From contig JAVCCE010000015.1 of NCBI GenBank assembly GCA_030765645.1, forward strand, positions 186,001 to 250,000: 64,000 nt of DNA. Direction: 5' to 3'. Shown piece after piece: positions 9,591-17,560 of this stretch. Source of the stretch: Candidatus Hinthialibacter antarcticus. GTDB lineage: Bacteria > Hinthialibacterota > Hinthialibacteria > Hinthialibacterales > Hinthialibacteraceae. Under the pieces are notes generated by a model, which saw nothing but the letters and a program-made list of their open reading frames with translations, searched no databases and was not told where the DNA came from. How positions within the stretch are numbered: position 1 is the stretch's first letter; the number at the start of each line of letters is the position of its first letter. The translations under genes and the position numbers were made by a program.

Positions 9591-11582
9591 CTTGGGGTTG
9601 AGTTCGTCTTCGACTTCGTCGTCTGACATCGCTTCGATGACGGTTTTTAACTGCTCGATGATCTCAGGATCATAACTGCGTTCATTGAAACGCGATAAGG
9701 TGCGATGGGCTTTCAGCAACCCTTGGCGTCCATCTTCAACCGAACGCCCGTTTCGGTTCAACAGCGCCGAGAACGCATACGCAATCGCGATGATGCGCGA
9801 CCCCAGCGGGATCTCGCGCCCTTTTAGCTTATCGGGATAGCCCTCGCCGCTCCACAGTTCATTGATGTGATAGACGATGCGTCCGGCGTCGTCGGGCAAG
9901 CCCAGGCTTTCGGTCATTCGCAGACTGAGTTGCGGCCCTTTTTGGCGCTGTTCTTCATAGGGGGTCTGGCTGCCGAAAGTGCGCAACATGCCCGATTCAT
10001 TCAGCAGCGCCGCATAGACGATGTTTTGAATATCCGACTCGCCCAGTTGTAGAAACGCCGCAATGCGCTGCGCCCAACGGCAGGTCGCCGCCGTCACGCC
10101 CGGCACGCCGGGGTCTTGGCTCTCAATCAAATTGGCGATGCTGGTCAGCGCCTTGATGGTGAAGATACGCTCGCCTTCATGAGTGCGGGCGTTTTTAATC
10201 GCCAATACCGCCTGCTCAGCGAAGGTCACCAGAATCTCCCGGTCGCCCGGGGTAAAGTCGCCCTTCTTGCCCGCTACGGTCACCACGCCTTCGATGTCGG
10301 TGTCAAACAGCGCGACCGACAAATACGACTCGGCGGGATAGGTCTCGCCGGTTGCAGGCCAGGGCGGCGTGTCACAGGCGGGGTGGAAGATGACGGGATT
10401 AAAGTTTTCCGCCACCCAACCGGCCAACCCTTCGCCGATTTTCGTTTCTTTTGCGCCCGTTTCATCTTCGTCCAACCCAAGTGAAACCTTGGGAAGCAGC
10501 ACCTCGCGCTCAGCGTCGCATAACATGATCGAGCAGCGTTGCGCCTGGAGCAGTTGCAGCGTTAATTGCCCGATTTTGGGTAATATTTCATTGGTGGTGA
10601 AACTGGACGAGATCAGACGGTGGACGATATGGATCGTTGAAAGCGCTTTGTGACGTTTTTTCATGCGTTCCAAGGTGAGCGCATAATCCAACGCAGCGGC
10701 GCCGCCGGTCGCGAGCAAACGAATCAGGTTTTGCTTCACCACTGACATGCTGCCCGAGGCGGGATCGAACGTCAAAAACATGCCGATCAAATAGGCATTG
10801 CGATAAAACGAAATCGCCCAGCAGTCGGCGTCTTCATCAATCGCGTGGTTCAGGGCCGACAACGCGTCGCGCAGCCATTTGCGAAGCGGGTCGTCGGCTT
10901 CCAGCAAGCGCAGCGAACTTTCTTCGCCGCCGTGAGGGGCGACGTAATCGTAACGAGTGACTTCAAGGTCGCGGCGCTTCAACAACCCGGCGGGGTAATT
11001 CTTGATATGGGCCGGATAAAATTCGCCGTCTTCGTTGATTAATAAAATGACGCTGCGGCTGGCGCCCAACGCCTGGCTCAACGCGTCCGACTGGCGTTGC
11101 AGCAGGCGGTCGAGTTCAACCAGCGTGATGGTTTCGCCCAGAATGGAATGGACTAGTTCAAGGTCGTCATGGTCTTCAAGCGCGCCCGACAACAACGCAA
11201 AATAGCCTTCGACCATGATAAGAATTTTTTCGAGCAGCGGCCGTTGTTCGGTGGGCAAGTTGCAAACGCCCAGTCCGCCCAAAAATTCATCGCGGTATTG
11301 AAAACGCACAAACCCCTGCAAGCGACCGTGGTCGCAAACCACAATGGAAGACTGGCGTTTGGCTTGTTCAGCCAGCGTTTGTTTGCAGAGAGAGCCGTCG
11401 CCAGCGTCTTCACAATAGAGCGGCTCGGTCTCGCCGGGAAACGGCGAACGGGTGAAAGTTTCGTCGGCGATCCACCATCGCGCTTCGGGCAAAATGACTT
11501 GCACGCCCTGCTGCAGCGCAATCACATACGGATTGGCGGCAATGTCTTGAAACCGGATGTGTTGTGAATAGGGTTCAGTCAT
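9585..11582 (-). CDS. PocR-like/GAF/degenerate HD-GYP sensor protein
   Basis: A 665-residue cytoplasmic protein. Residues 1-120 hold a Cys-containing segment (YCEDAGDGSLC, IVVCDHGRLQGFV, LGGLGVCNL) that resembles PocR-type ligand-binding domains. A GAF-like region spans about 155-310. A clear GAF domain spans about 330-475 (CSIMLCDAEREVLLPKVSLG, KIGEGLAGWVAENF). The C-terminus (about 490-640) aligns with HD-GYP domains through YHINELWSGEGYPDKLKG and IPLGSRIIAIAYAFSAL. The metal-binding HD dyad is replaced by NE in AALLNESGMLRTFG, so c-di-GMP hydrolysis is unlikely and a regulatory role is more probable. Its start overlaps the end of glnD by eight bases, so the two are translationally linked. 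Confidence 0.8.
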   Translation of the reverse strand: MTEPYSQHIRFQDIAANPYVIALQQGVQVILPEARWWIADETFTRSPFPGETEPLYCEDAGDGSLCKQTLAEQAKRQSSIVVCDHGRLQGFVRFQYRDEFLGGLGVCNLPTEQRPLLEKILIMVEGYFALLSGALEDHDDLELVHSILGETITLVELDRLLQRQSDALSQALGASRSVILLINEDGEFYPAHIKNYPAGLLKRRDLEVTRYDYVAPHGGEESSLRLLEADDPLRKWLRDALSALNHAIDEDADCWAISFYRNAYLIGMFLTFDPASGSMSVVKQNLIRLLATGGAAALDYALTLERMKKRHKALSTIHIVHRLISSSFTTNEILPKIGQLTLQLLQAQRCSIMLCDAEREVLLPKVSLGLDEDETGAKETKIGEGLAGWVAENFNPVIFHPACDTPPWPATGETYPAESYLSVALFDTDIEGVVTVAGKKGDFTPGDREILVTFAEQAVLAIKNARTHEGERIFTIKALTSIANLIESQDPGVPGVTAATCRWAQRIAAFLQLGESDIQNIVYAALLNESGMLRTFGSQTPYEEQRQKGPQLSLRMTESLGLPDDAGRIVYHINELWSGEGYPDKLKGREIPLGSRIIAIAYAFSALLNRNGRSVEDGRQGLLKAHRTLSRFNERSYDPEIIEQLKTVIEAMSDDEVEDELNPKS

Positions 11583-14211
11583 CTTGCAGCCCGTCGTTCG
11601 CTACTTTTTTGACCAATTGTTTCAGCTGTTCCAGCGTATCCGCATCTAGTATTTTTTCGCCGTTGCAGTCGGTGATGTAAAACACGTCAACCACCCGGTT
11701 GCCCTGGGTCACCAGGCGGGCGAAATCAATGTTCATATTTAATGAAGAAATGGCGGAAGACAAGCGCTGCAGCAGCCCGGATTGGTCAACGCAATATATT
11801 TCTAACACCGTGAAGCGCGCTGAGACGTCATTGAGCACCTTTACGCGGGTTTTGAAACTGCTGCGTCCAATCACCGATTTATTCATTGACACAGGGATCA
11901 CTGGCAGCTCGCCGTCTTTTCGCAAGAGCATCTGGATGCGCTCTTTTAATAGACGCTCCCGCATTTCATCAATTTCCGTGTTTCCGATTTCATCTCGAAT
12001 GACAATGTTATTGACGACCATGCCGTCGCGGCGGGTATTGAGATTGGCTTCAATGATGCCGAAATTTTCCAGCATGATGGCGGTGCAAATACGGTTAAAC
12101 AGACCGACCTTGTCGCGAAAAGCGATGAACAAATTACGGCAGGCCGCGTCGACGTGCGACTCCAACGTCACCACGGGAATCTCGCCGTCGAAATGGGCGA
12201 TGCCGCGAATATGCTGGGCAATGGTCTTGCGCGATTGGTGAATCATATAGCTGGGCGGGAAAAAATCGAGATGGTTTTGTACCAGTTCCCGGCTGAACTT
12301 GTCTGAGAGAGCGTCAATCAGCGATTCTTTTCGCGATTTTATTTTTTCTTGTTTGTCTTCGTCGGTCTCGCCTTCGCTTAAGAACACCTCTCGCGTAGAA
12401 CAATATAATTGCCAGAGTAGATTATTTTTCCATTCCGTCATTGAATCTTTCGAGACGGACTGAATGTCAACATAAGTGAGCAAATACATCATGTCGAGTT
12501 CAATTTGGTTTTCAAACGCATCACTGAAGTCGGCGTTTACGTCGGGGTCTGATAAGTCGCGGTGTTGGGCGATATGGCTCATTAAGAGGTGATATTTAAC
12601 GAGAAAGATCAGCTGGTTTTTCTGGCGTTCGGGCATACGAAGCCGTTTGCCGACTTCGGCGACGACGAAGGCGCCGCGGGTCGAGTGGTCTTCGTTGCTG
12701 CCCTTGCCGATGTCGTGCATCAACACCGCCAGCCGCACCACGTCGCGATGTTTACATTCCGCCCAGATGCGCGCCCGCTCACGGGCGAAACTCATGGAAT
12801 CTTCGCCGAAGGTTTCTAGATGCTGCAAGCACAACAGCAAGTGTTCATCCACCGTATATTTATGGGCGAGATCGTAGCGCACCAAAAACGAGATCGGTTT
12901 CCACTCAGGAAACAAGCGCTCGAGAACGCCGGTGTCGCGCATCAAGCGCACTTCGTTGTGAATGGGGCACGGCAGCGAGAAAAACCGCTGCAGCAGGCCC
13001 GCATTTTGGCGGTCTTGGCGAAAGGCTTCATCCAAGAGTTCCAGGTTATCGCGAATCGCCAGGACTGCTTCAGACGACATCACTTTTTGATGGACGGCAG
13101 CATGGACAAAGGCCATTAAAATACGCTGCGGGTTGTGTTCAAAGAAATGCAGGTTCGGCGGGATGTGCAGTACATTGCCCCGGGTATAAAACCCTTCCGA
13201 CAACTTTTTTTTGGGCTGGGGCAGGTAGCGTTCAAAGAACGTTCTGGGTTTGCACTTTTCCTGCATGATCTCAGCGAAATCGCGCAACGCTTTGGCATGG
13301 GTGAAGTAGTCGCGCATCATCTCTTCTTCAGAGAGATGGCCGTCGCGGTCAACATACCCAAGCCGGGTCGAGACTTCATGCTGCAGCGGCATGATGAGAA
13401 CGTCTTGTTCTTTTCCCGTCAAAAAGTGCAGGTCCGTCCGAAGCCGCCAGACGAATGTCAAGGCCGCGTCGACGCGTTCCATCAGTTCGTCGTCGATAAT
13501 ATGGCTGCGCTTGAGGTGCAACAGTTTGAGAGTATGCCCCACCATCAGCGACCCCAGCCAGAGGCCGAAGTGATAGTCGCGCAGCCCGCCGGGGCTTTCT
13601 TTGATGTTCGGTTCGGTAATGTTGATAGTGCTGCCAAAGCGTTTATGGCGTTTTTCGCGCTCGGTGATTTTTCCGCGAATATATTCTTTTCGATAGCGGC
13701 GGCTATTGCGCCACAGCAGTTCTTTAAATTCTTCAAACAGGCGCCAGTCGCCGGCGAGAAAGCGGCTCTCGCTCAATGCGCTCTGGCTATGGGGGTCGTT
13801 GTAGGCCATGTCGAGCGACTGACGAAAACTGCGGCAGCAATGCCCCACCTGAAAACCTAAATCAAACAGCGTCCGAAAGAACGATTTGACCAGTTCGCCT
13901 TGTTCGGCGGTGAGGGCGGACTGATATAAAAACAGGATGTCAACATCCGATTTGGGGTGCATCTCGCGGCGCCCGTAACCGCCTTGCGCCAGGAGAAGCA
14001 GGTTGGGCGGCATCTCCGACTGATTAAATCGCTTGTGGAGATGCTCCGATAACAGCTGAATCACCATCGAGTCGGTGGCGTTGGTGATTTCACGAACAAT
14101 ATCGCGAGAATCGTGACCGTGCTCGTGCATCTCGCGAATTTTGGACAAATTTTCTTTATATTGCCCGTAAATTTTTGATATTTCCGATTCAACCGGGGCG
14201 GCAAGAACCAT
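11575..14211 (-). CDS. glnD: [Protein-PII] uridylyltransferase/uridylyl-removing enzyme
   Basis: An 878-residue GlnD with all four domains. The nucleotidyltransferase motif is GGYGRREMHPKSDVDILFL near residue 100. It is followed by the GlnD linker (TEPNIKESPGGLRDYHFGLW), an HD domain (LAVLMHDIGKGSNEDHS near 495) and two C-terminal ACT domains (about 690-870; VGLFNRICTAIMLENFGIIE and QSGLLQRLSSAISSLNMNID). GlnD uridylylates PII when glutamine is low and removes UMP when glutamine is high; the ACT domains sense glutamine. No glnB or glnE lies in the window, but glnA does, 33 kb away. The length matches the E. coli enzyme (890 aa). The overlap with the downstream GAF/HD-GYP-like gene suggests a shared transcript. 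Confidence 0.95.
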   Translation of the reverse strand: MVLAAPVESEISKIYGQYKENLSKIREMHEHGHDSRDIVREITNATDSMVIQLLSEHLHKRFNQSEMPPNLLLLAQGGYGRREMHPKSDVDILFLYQSALTAEQGELVKSFFRTLFDLGFQVGHCCRSFRQSLDMAYNDPHSQSALSESRFLAGDWRLFEEFKELLWRNSRRYRKEYIRGKITEREKRHKRFGSTINITEPNIKESPGGLRDYHFGLWLGSLMVGHTLKLLHLKRSHIIDDELMERVDAALTFVWRLRTDLHFLTGKEQDVLIMPLQHEVSTRLGYVDRDGHLSEEEMMRDYFTHAKALRDFAEIMQEKCKPRTFFERYLPQPKKKLSEGFYTRGNVLHIPPNLHFFEHNPQRILMAFVHAAVHQKVMSSEAVLAIRDNLELLDEAFRQDRQNAGLLQRFFSLPCPIHNEVRLMRDTGVLERLFPEWKPISFLVRYDLAHKYTVDEHLLLCLQHLETFGEDSMSFARERARIWAECKHRDVVRLAVLMHDIGKGSNEDHSTRGAFVVAEVGKRLRMPERQKNQLIFLVKYHLLMSHIAQHRDLSDPDVNADFSDAFENQIELDMMYLLTYVDIQSVSKDSMTEWKNNLLWQLYCSTREVFLSEGETDEDKQEKIKSRKESLIDALSDKFSRELVQNHLDFFPPSYMIHQSRKTIAQHIRGIAHFDGEIPVVTLESHVDAACRNLFIAFRDKVGLFNRICTAIMLENFGIIEANLNTRRDGMVVNNIVIRDEIGNTEIDEMRERLLKERIQMLLRKDGELPVIPVSMNKSVIGRSSFKTRVKVLNDVSARFTVLEIYCVDQSGLLQRLSSAISSLNMNIDFARLVTQGNRVVDVFYITDCNGEKILDADTLEQLKQLVKKVANDGLQDD

Positions 14212-14366
14212 GCGTAGATTAACCAGACAATAAAAATTAGTATCAAATTCACGCAGGAGAGGGCGTCTGCATCTCGACTGGACGCCGCAACGCCGTTACA
14301 ATCTCCGTTGCGAAAGATAATGAGTATGACTGCTTCAGTTTACTCGATTTCGCATGGACATTGAAT

Positions 14367-14450
14367 GCCGGAGTGGTGGAACTGGTAGACGCGCCAGATT
14401 CAAAATTTGGTATCCTCCGGGATGTGAGGGTTCGATTCCCTCCTCCGGCA
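14367..14450 (+). tRNA. tRNA-Leu (anticodon CAA)
   Basis: An 84-nt cloverleaf. The acceptor stem GCCGGAG pairs with CTCCGGC and the discriminator base is A. The anticodon loop TTCAAAA is closed by CCAGA/TTTGG and presents CAA, reading UUG. The variable arm is long, as in type II tRNAs, and the T arm contains GGTTCGATTCC. CCA is not encoded, so it must be added after transcription. The gene lies between divergently oriented glnD and the repeat-rich stretch. Repeat elements begin about 150 bp downstream. Confidence 0.95.
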
Positions 14451-14596
14451 CATCAATCCCCGCCGTTTTTTCTTGAGTAGGTTTATAGAAAAACATTCCT
14501 CTGTAATTTTATACGCAGCAACCGCCCTCGTTCCACGATGGCTATTTCGGTTTTCCAATTCGTTTCTGTTTCGTCAGACAACCCCCACCCTGGCCC

Positions 14597-14779
14597 AATG
14601 TCATTGACTTAAGGGGTGGCAAGCCAAGGCGTCGCGAAGTGAAGGCAGCCCTTGATGCAACGAATCAAAAATATATCAGCTATGTAGGGGCGCAACGTGT
14701 TGCGCCCGAATCCCCCCTGGCGCTTCCAGCGCCGTCCCCCCTTAAAAAGGGGGGCTAAAAGTCTTAAGTCAATGACATT
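14597..14779 (+). repeat. Composite GC-rich palindromic element, copy 1
   Basis: About 183 bp bounded by a perfect 17-bp inverted repeat, AATGTCATTGACTTAAG at 14597 and its complement at 14763. Inside, in order, are a GGCGTCGCGAAG-type hairpin, a GGGGCGCAACGTGTTGCGCC hairpin, GGCGCTTCCAGCGCC, and CCCCCCTTAAAAAGGGGGG. A related copy in the opposite orientation lies at 42223-42377. No protein-coding content is visible. The right end runs in frame into the DUF559 remnant. Structure is typical of a non-autonomous (MITE-like) element. Confidence 0.75.
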
Positions 14780-15076
14780 GCACCCACAGAACGAATTCTC
14801 TGGCGACGATTGCGGCTCAGGAAAATGCTCAATCTGCATGTTCGCAGGCAGTGTCCTGCTGGAAACTATATTGCTGATTTTCTGATTCCCGATTGCAAGA
14901 TTGTGATTGAACTCGACGGCGAATCGCATGATTTTTCTGTTGAACACTACAAGCAACGAGATGAATTCTTTCAAAATAAAGGCTATCTTGTGCTCCGTTT
15001 CAAAAATGAAGATATACATGATCGGCTAGACGAGGTTCTTGAGGCCATTTACGCTGCGTGTAGCCAACAGGGCTAA
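14771..15076 (+). pseudogene. DUF559 endonuclease-fold protein, 5' end replaced by a repeat
   Basis: The frame is open from 14768. After a few codons inside the palindromic repeat it reads PTERILWRRLRLRKM, CPAGNYIADFLIPDCKIVIE, LDGESHDFSVEHYKQRDEFF and LVLRFKNEDIH. This is the compact DUF559 (Vsr-like, PD-(D/E)XK) domain, with the conserved VIELDG acidic strand. Intact family members carry ten to twenty more residues before the ERxLW motif, including their start. Here that part is repeat DNA and only a weak TTG at 14810 or upstream GTG/ATT codons are available. DUF559 proteins are short, mobile and of unproven function. Probably a remnant, but expression from an alternative start cannot be excluded. 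Confidence 0.7.
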
Positions 15077-15136
15077 CCTTTGAGCAAAAAGATTCATCCG
15101 GTTCCGGCATATCAAAAATTGCCAAACAAGATTAGG

Positions 15137-15213
15137 TATGGGTGCAACTCTGGGAGCGCCTGTGCATAAGGGCCTGAAAGCCCGCACTGAAGCGAGCAGA
15201 GTTGTACCCATGC
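15137..15213 (+). repeat. ~77-bp palindromic element, copy B
   Basis: Starts ATGGGTGCAACTCTG and ends CAGAGTTGTACCCATGC, so the termini are nearly perfect inverted repeats. The centre can form GGGC-CTGAAA-GCCC flanked by GTGC/GCAC. It is almost identical to copies at 40576 (reverse) and 55694 (same orientation). It lies between the DUF559 remnant and the first bPH2 gene. The surrounding 15077-15340 holds nothing else that I recognise. Confidence 0.85.
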
Positions 15214-15340
15214 CTATTGCAGAGAAATAAAAAAGTATCCAATTTACAGAAGAACCAGAAAAGATTTCTCATTCATCTACAATGGCGCCGCTTGGAATCT
15301 TGGGCATTGAATGGAACAATAGAGAAAACAGCAAAAGAGA

Positions 15341-15862
15341 ATGACTATGGACCCTCAACTGGAAGCACGGATTTTCGCCCTGGAACGCCCCAATAAGAAA
15401 CTGCTTGTCTTATATTTCGTCCGCAGTCTGGCGGCGCTGATCGGGTTCCCACTGGTGTTTGTTCCGTTGTATTTGAAATACATCTCACTGCGCTACCAAA
15501 TCGACAAAGAGGGCGTGGGCGCCTCGTGGGGCGTGTTTCACAAACGCCAAATCTATTTGAACTACTCGCGCATCCAAGACATTCACGTCCAACGCAGCCT
15601 GGTCGAGCGCTGGTTGGGGCTGGGCACGGTTGAAATTCAAACCGCATCCGGCAGCGCGACGGCGGAACTCTCCATCGTCGGGCTGGAAGAATACGACGCC
15701 ATTCGTGATTTTCTCTACACGAAAATGCGCGGCGCGCGCGGTCTCGACGAAGACGCGGAAGACGATGCGCCTGAGGCTGACGGCGAAGCGGTGGCGCTGT
15801 TGCGTGAAATTCGCGACGCCTTGCGCGATCTAAAAGACGGGGGAGGCAACGCTCATGTATGA
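15341..15862 (+). CDS. Membrane protein with bacterial PH domain (bPH2/YdbS-like), first of a pair
   Basis: A 173-residue protein. One strong hydrophobic stretch at about residues 20-45 (LLVLYFVRSLAALIGFPLVF) precedes a bPH2/DUF304 domain at about 47-135. Its motifs are LRYQIDKEGVGASWGVFHKR, RIQDIHVQRSLVERWLGLGT and VEIQTASG. These match the YdbS family, where I-D..V..R..L.R..GLG..V is conserved. The acidic tail ends in an amphipathic helix (ALLREIRDALRDL) that recurs at the end of the neighbouring protein. bPH2 proteins usually come in pairs and their biochemical role is not established. The gene overlaps the next by eight bases. An alternative ATG lies two codons downstream and has better ribosome-binding spacing. 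Confidence 0.85.
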   Translation: MTMDPQLEARIFALERPNKKLLVLYFVRSLAALIGFPLVFVPLYLKYISLRYQIDKEGVGASWGVFHKRQIYLNYSRIQDIHVQRSLVERWLGLGTVEIQTASGSATAELSIVGLEEYDAIRDFLYTKMRGARGLDEDAEDDAPEADGEAVALLREIRDALRDLKDGGGNAHV

Positions 15863-16604
15863 TGGCGTCAAAGACCTCATTCTCGATCTGTTGAGCGCGC
15901 CCAAAGAGGCGCCGGCGGCGCCCTCTGGCCCGCATACCACGCAGCGCACCTTTCGCGCGTCGAAACAGTTTTTGCATTACCGTTGGCTGCACCTCGCCCT
16001 CGGCGCGATCTTTCTCGGGACGCTGTTCTTCATCATCACCATTGTGTTGATTATCAACGAACCGCTGATCGGCGTATTGGCGGGCGCGTCGCTCGCTGCG
16101 CTGTGGGCGATGATTTTTATCAGCGCGTTTTTCTTGATCCGGCTCGAATACGACATGCGTTATTACATCATCACCGACCGCAGCCTGCGCATCCGCAAGG
16201 GCGTGTTGAGTATTTTGGAACAAACCCTGACCTTCGCCAACATTCAAAATATCAGCATCGAACAAGGCCCGATTGAGCGTATCTTCGGCATCTCGCGCCT
16301 GGTGGTTGAAACCGCCGGCGGCGGTAGCGGCGTCACCCAACAGCAAGTACAAACCGCCAATTATCACCAAGCGGTGATGGACGGGCTGGATAACGCCGAA
16401 GAGTTGCGCGATCTGGTGCGCAACTATCTAAAGCATATCCGCACCAACAGCGGATTAGGCGACCCAAGCGCCCCCACAAAACGCCGTAGCGGCTTTTCGG
16501 CCAATGAAATTGACGTGCTGCGCGAAATCCTCACGGAAATTCAAACCATGAAGCCGTCATCCGGCGAGGCCCCGCCGCAACACCCAGGTCCGGCTGGCGC
16601 CTGA
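15855..16604 (+). CDS. Membrane protein with bacterial PH domain (bPH2/YdbT-like), second of a pair
   Basis: A 249-residue protein with two hydrophobic helices at about 50-75 and 78-100. A bPH2 domain follows: YYIITDRSLRIRKGVLSI, TFANIQNISIEQGPIERIFG and SRLVVETAGGG. The C-terminal segment EIDVLREILTEIQTM mirrors the terminal helix of the upstream protein, suggesting that the two interact. The overlap with the first bPH2 gene indicates translational coupling. The DUF58 gene begins 60 bp downstream in the same direction, so the group may form one envelope-related operon. No function is proven for the family. Confidence 0.85.
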   Translation: MYDGVKDLILDLLSAPKEAPAAPSGPHTTQRTFRASKQFLHYRWLHLALGAIFLGTLFFIITIVLIINEPLIGVLAGASLAALWAMIFISAFFLIRLEYDMRYYIITDRSLRIRKGVLSILEQTLTFANIQNISIEQGPIERIFGISRLVVETAGGGSGVTQQQVQTANYHQAVMDGLDNAEELRDLVRNYLKHIRTNSGLGDPSAPTKRRSGFSANEIDVLREILTEIQTMKPSSGEAPPQHPGPAGA

Positions 16605-16664
16605 CGAAACGGGACAAATACGATACAATTTTGTTTTGCGAACGATAGATTCTAAAGGGATCAC

Positions 16665-17558
16665 ATGCCGGGACCCATCCTAGACGCAGCGGTTTTATCT
16701 TCTATTTCACATCTCGAACTCCACGCCCGCCAGGCGGTGGAGGGCGCTGTGTCGGGTATGCACCACAGCCATCTGATGGGACGCAACGTCGAGTTCAGCG
16801 AACACCGCCCCTACAACCCCGGCGACGAACTGCGTCACATCGACTGGCGCGTCTTCGCGAAAACCGACCGCTTCCACGTTAAACAATTTGAAGAAGACAC
16901 CAACTTGCGCACGCAAATTCTCATCGACCTCAGCGGGTCGATGTGGTTTGGCGATACGACCACCAAGGCGCTCTATTCGCAGCAAATGGCAGCGGCGTTC
17001 TCGTACCTGATTCTGCATCAAGGCGACAGCGTCGGTCTCGCAACATTCGACCAGAAAATCAGCGAATACCTGCCGCCGCGCAACCGCCGCGAGCAATGGA
17101 GCAACATTCTCGAAACGCTGGTAAAAACCGAACCCAATGCGCACTCCTCCAACATCAGCGGCGCGTTGGAACTGATGCGCGAATTCGTCAAAAAACGCGG
17201 CATCTTCATTCTCATTTCCGACCTCATTGAAGATCCCGAGCGGGTGCTGCAAGCGTTATCGGTCATGCAAAAAATGAAACAAGACGTTATCGTGTTTCAT
17301 GTCTTGTCGCCCGAAGAACTCGACCTGCCTTATCGCGGCACCGTTGATTTTTACGGCGCCGAAGGCGAAGAGGACACCCTGCGCACCGCACCGAAAAAAT
17401 TGCGAGACGGCTACCGCCGCCGCGTTGAATCCTTTATCGAAACTTATCGCAACGCCTGTCTGGAAATGGGCGCCGATTATCAACTCACGCGCACTGATCG
17501 TCCGCTCGACCAGATGCTGCGCGAATATCTCCAACAACGCATGAAACAAATGGTTTAA
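16665..17558 (+). CDS. DUF58 family protein (vWA-like)
   Basis: A 297-residue soluble protein. The DUF58 signature is HRPYNPGDELRHIDWRVFAK near residue 47. It is followed by a von Willebrand A-like fold whose first metal-site motif reads ILIDLSGSMWFG (DxSxS intact), and by KKRGIFILISDLIED. DUF58 genes typically sit beside MoxR ATPases and vWA membrane proteins and are thought to take part in chaperone-like assembly of envelope or enzyme complexes. No moxR gene is nearby; here the partners are bPH2 proteins upstream and a lytic transglycosylase two bases downstream. That context suggests a cell-envelope role, which is inference. Confidence 0.9.
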   Translation: MPGPILDAAVLSSISHLELHARQAVEGAVSGMHHSHLMGRNVEFSEHRPYNPGDELRHIDWRVFAKTDRFHVKQFEEDTNLRTQILIDLSGSMWFGDTTTKALYSQQMAAAFSYLILHQGDSVGLATFDQKISEYLPPRNRREQWSNILETLVKTEPNAHSSNISGALELMREFVKKRGIFILISDLIEDPERVLQALSVMQKMKQDVIVFHVLSPEELDLPYRGTVDFYGAEGEEDTLRTAPKKLRDGYRRRVESFIETYRNACLEMGADYQLTRTDRPLDQMLREYLQQRMKQMV

Positions 17559-17560
17559 CC

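Noticed and set aside
13287-13306. GGCATGGGTG inside glnD as a fifth copy of the 77-bp element
   Set aside because: Only about ten bases match, within conserved coding sequence, and no hairpin core follows.
15345-16370. Minus-strand open frame of 341 codons opposite the two bPH2 genes
   Set aside because: The plus-strand frames encode recognisable domains; the opposing translation is Arg/Pro-rich with no family motif and runs through a gene boundary.
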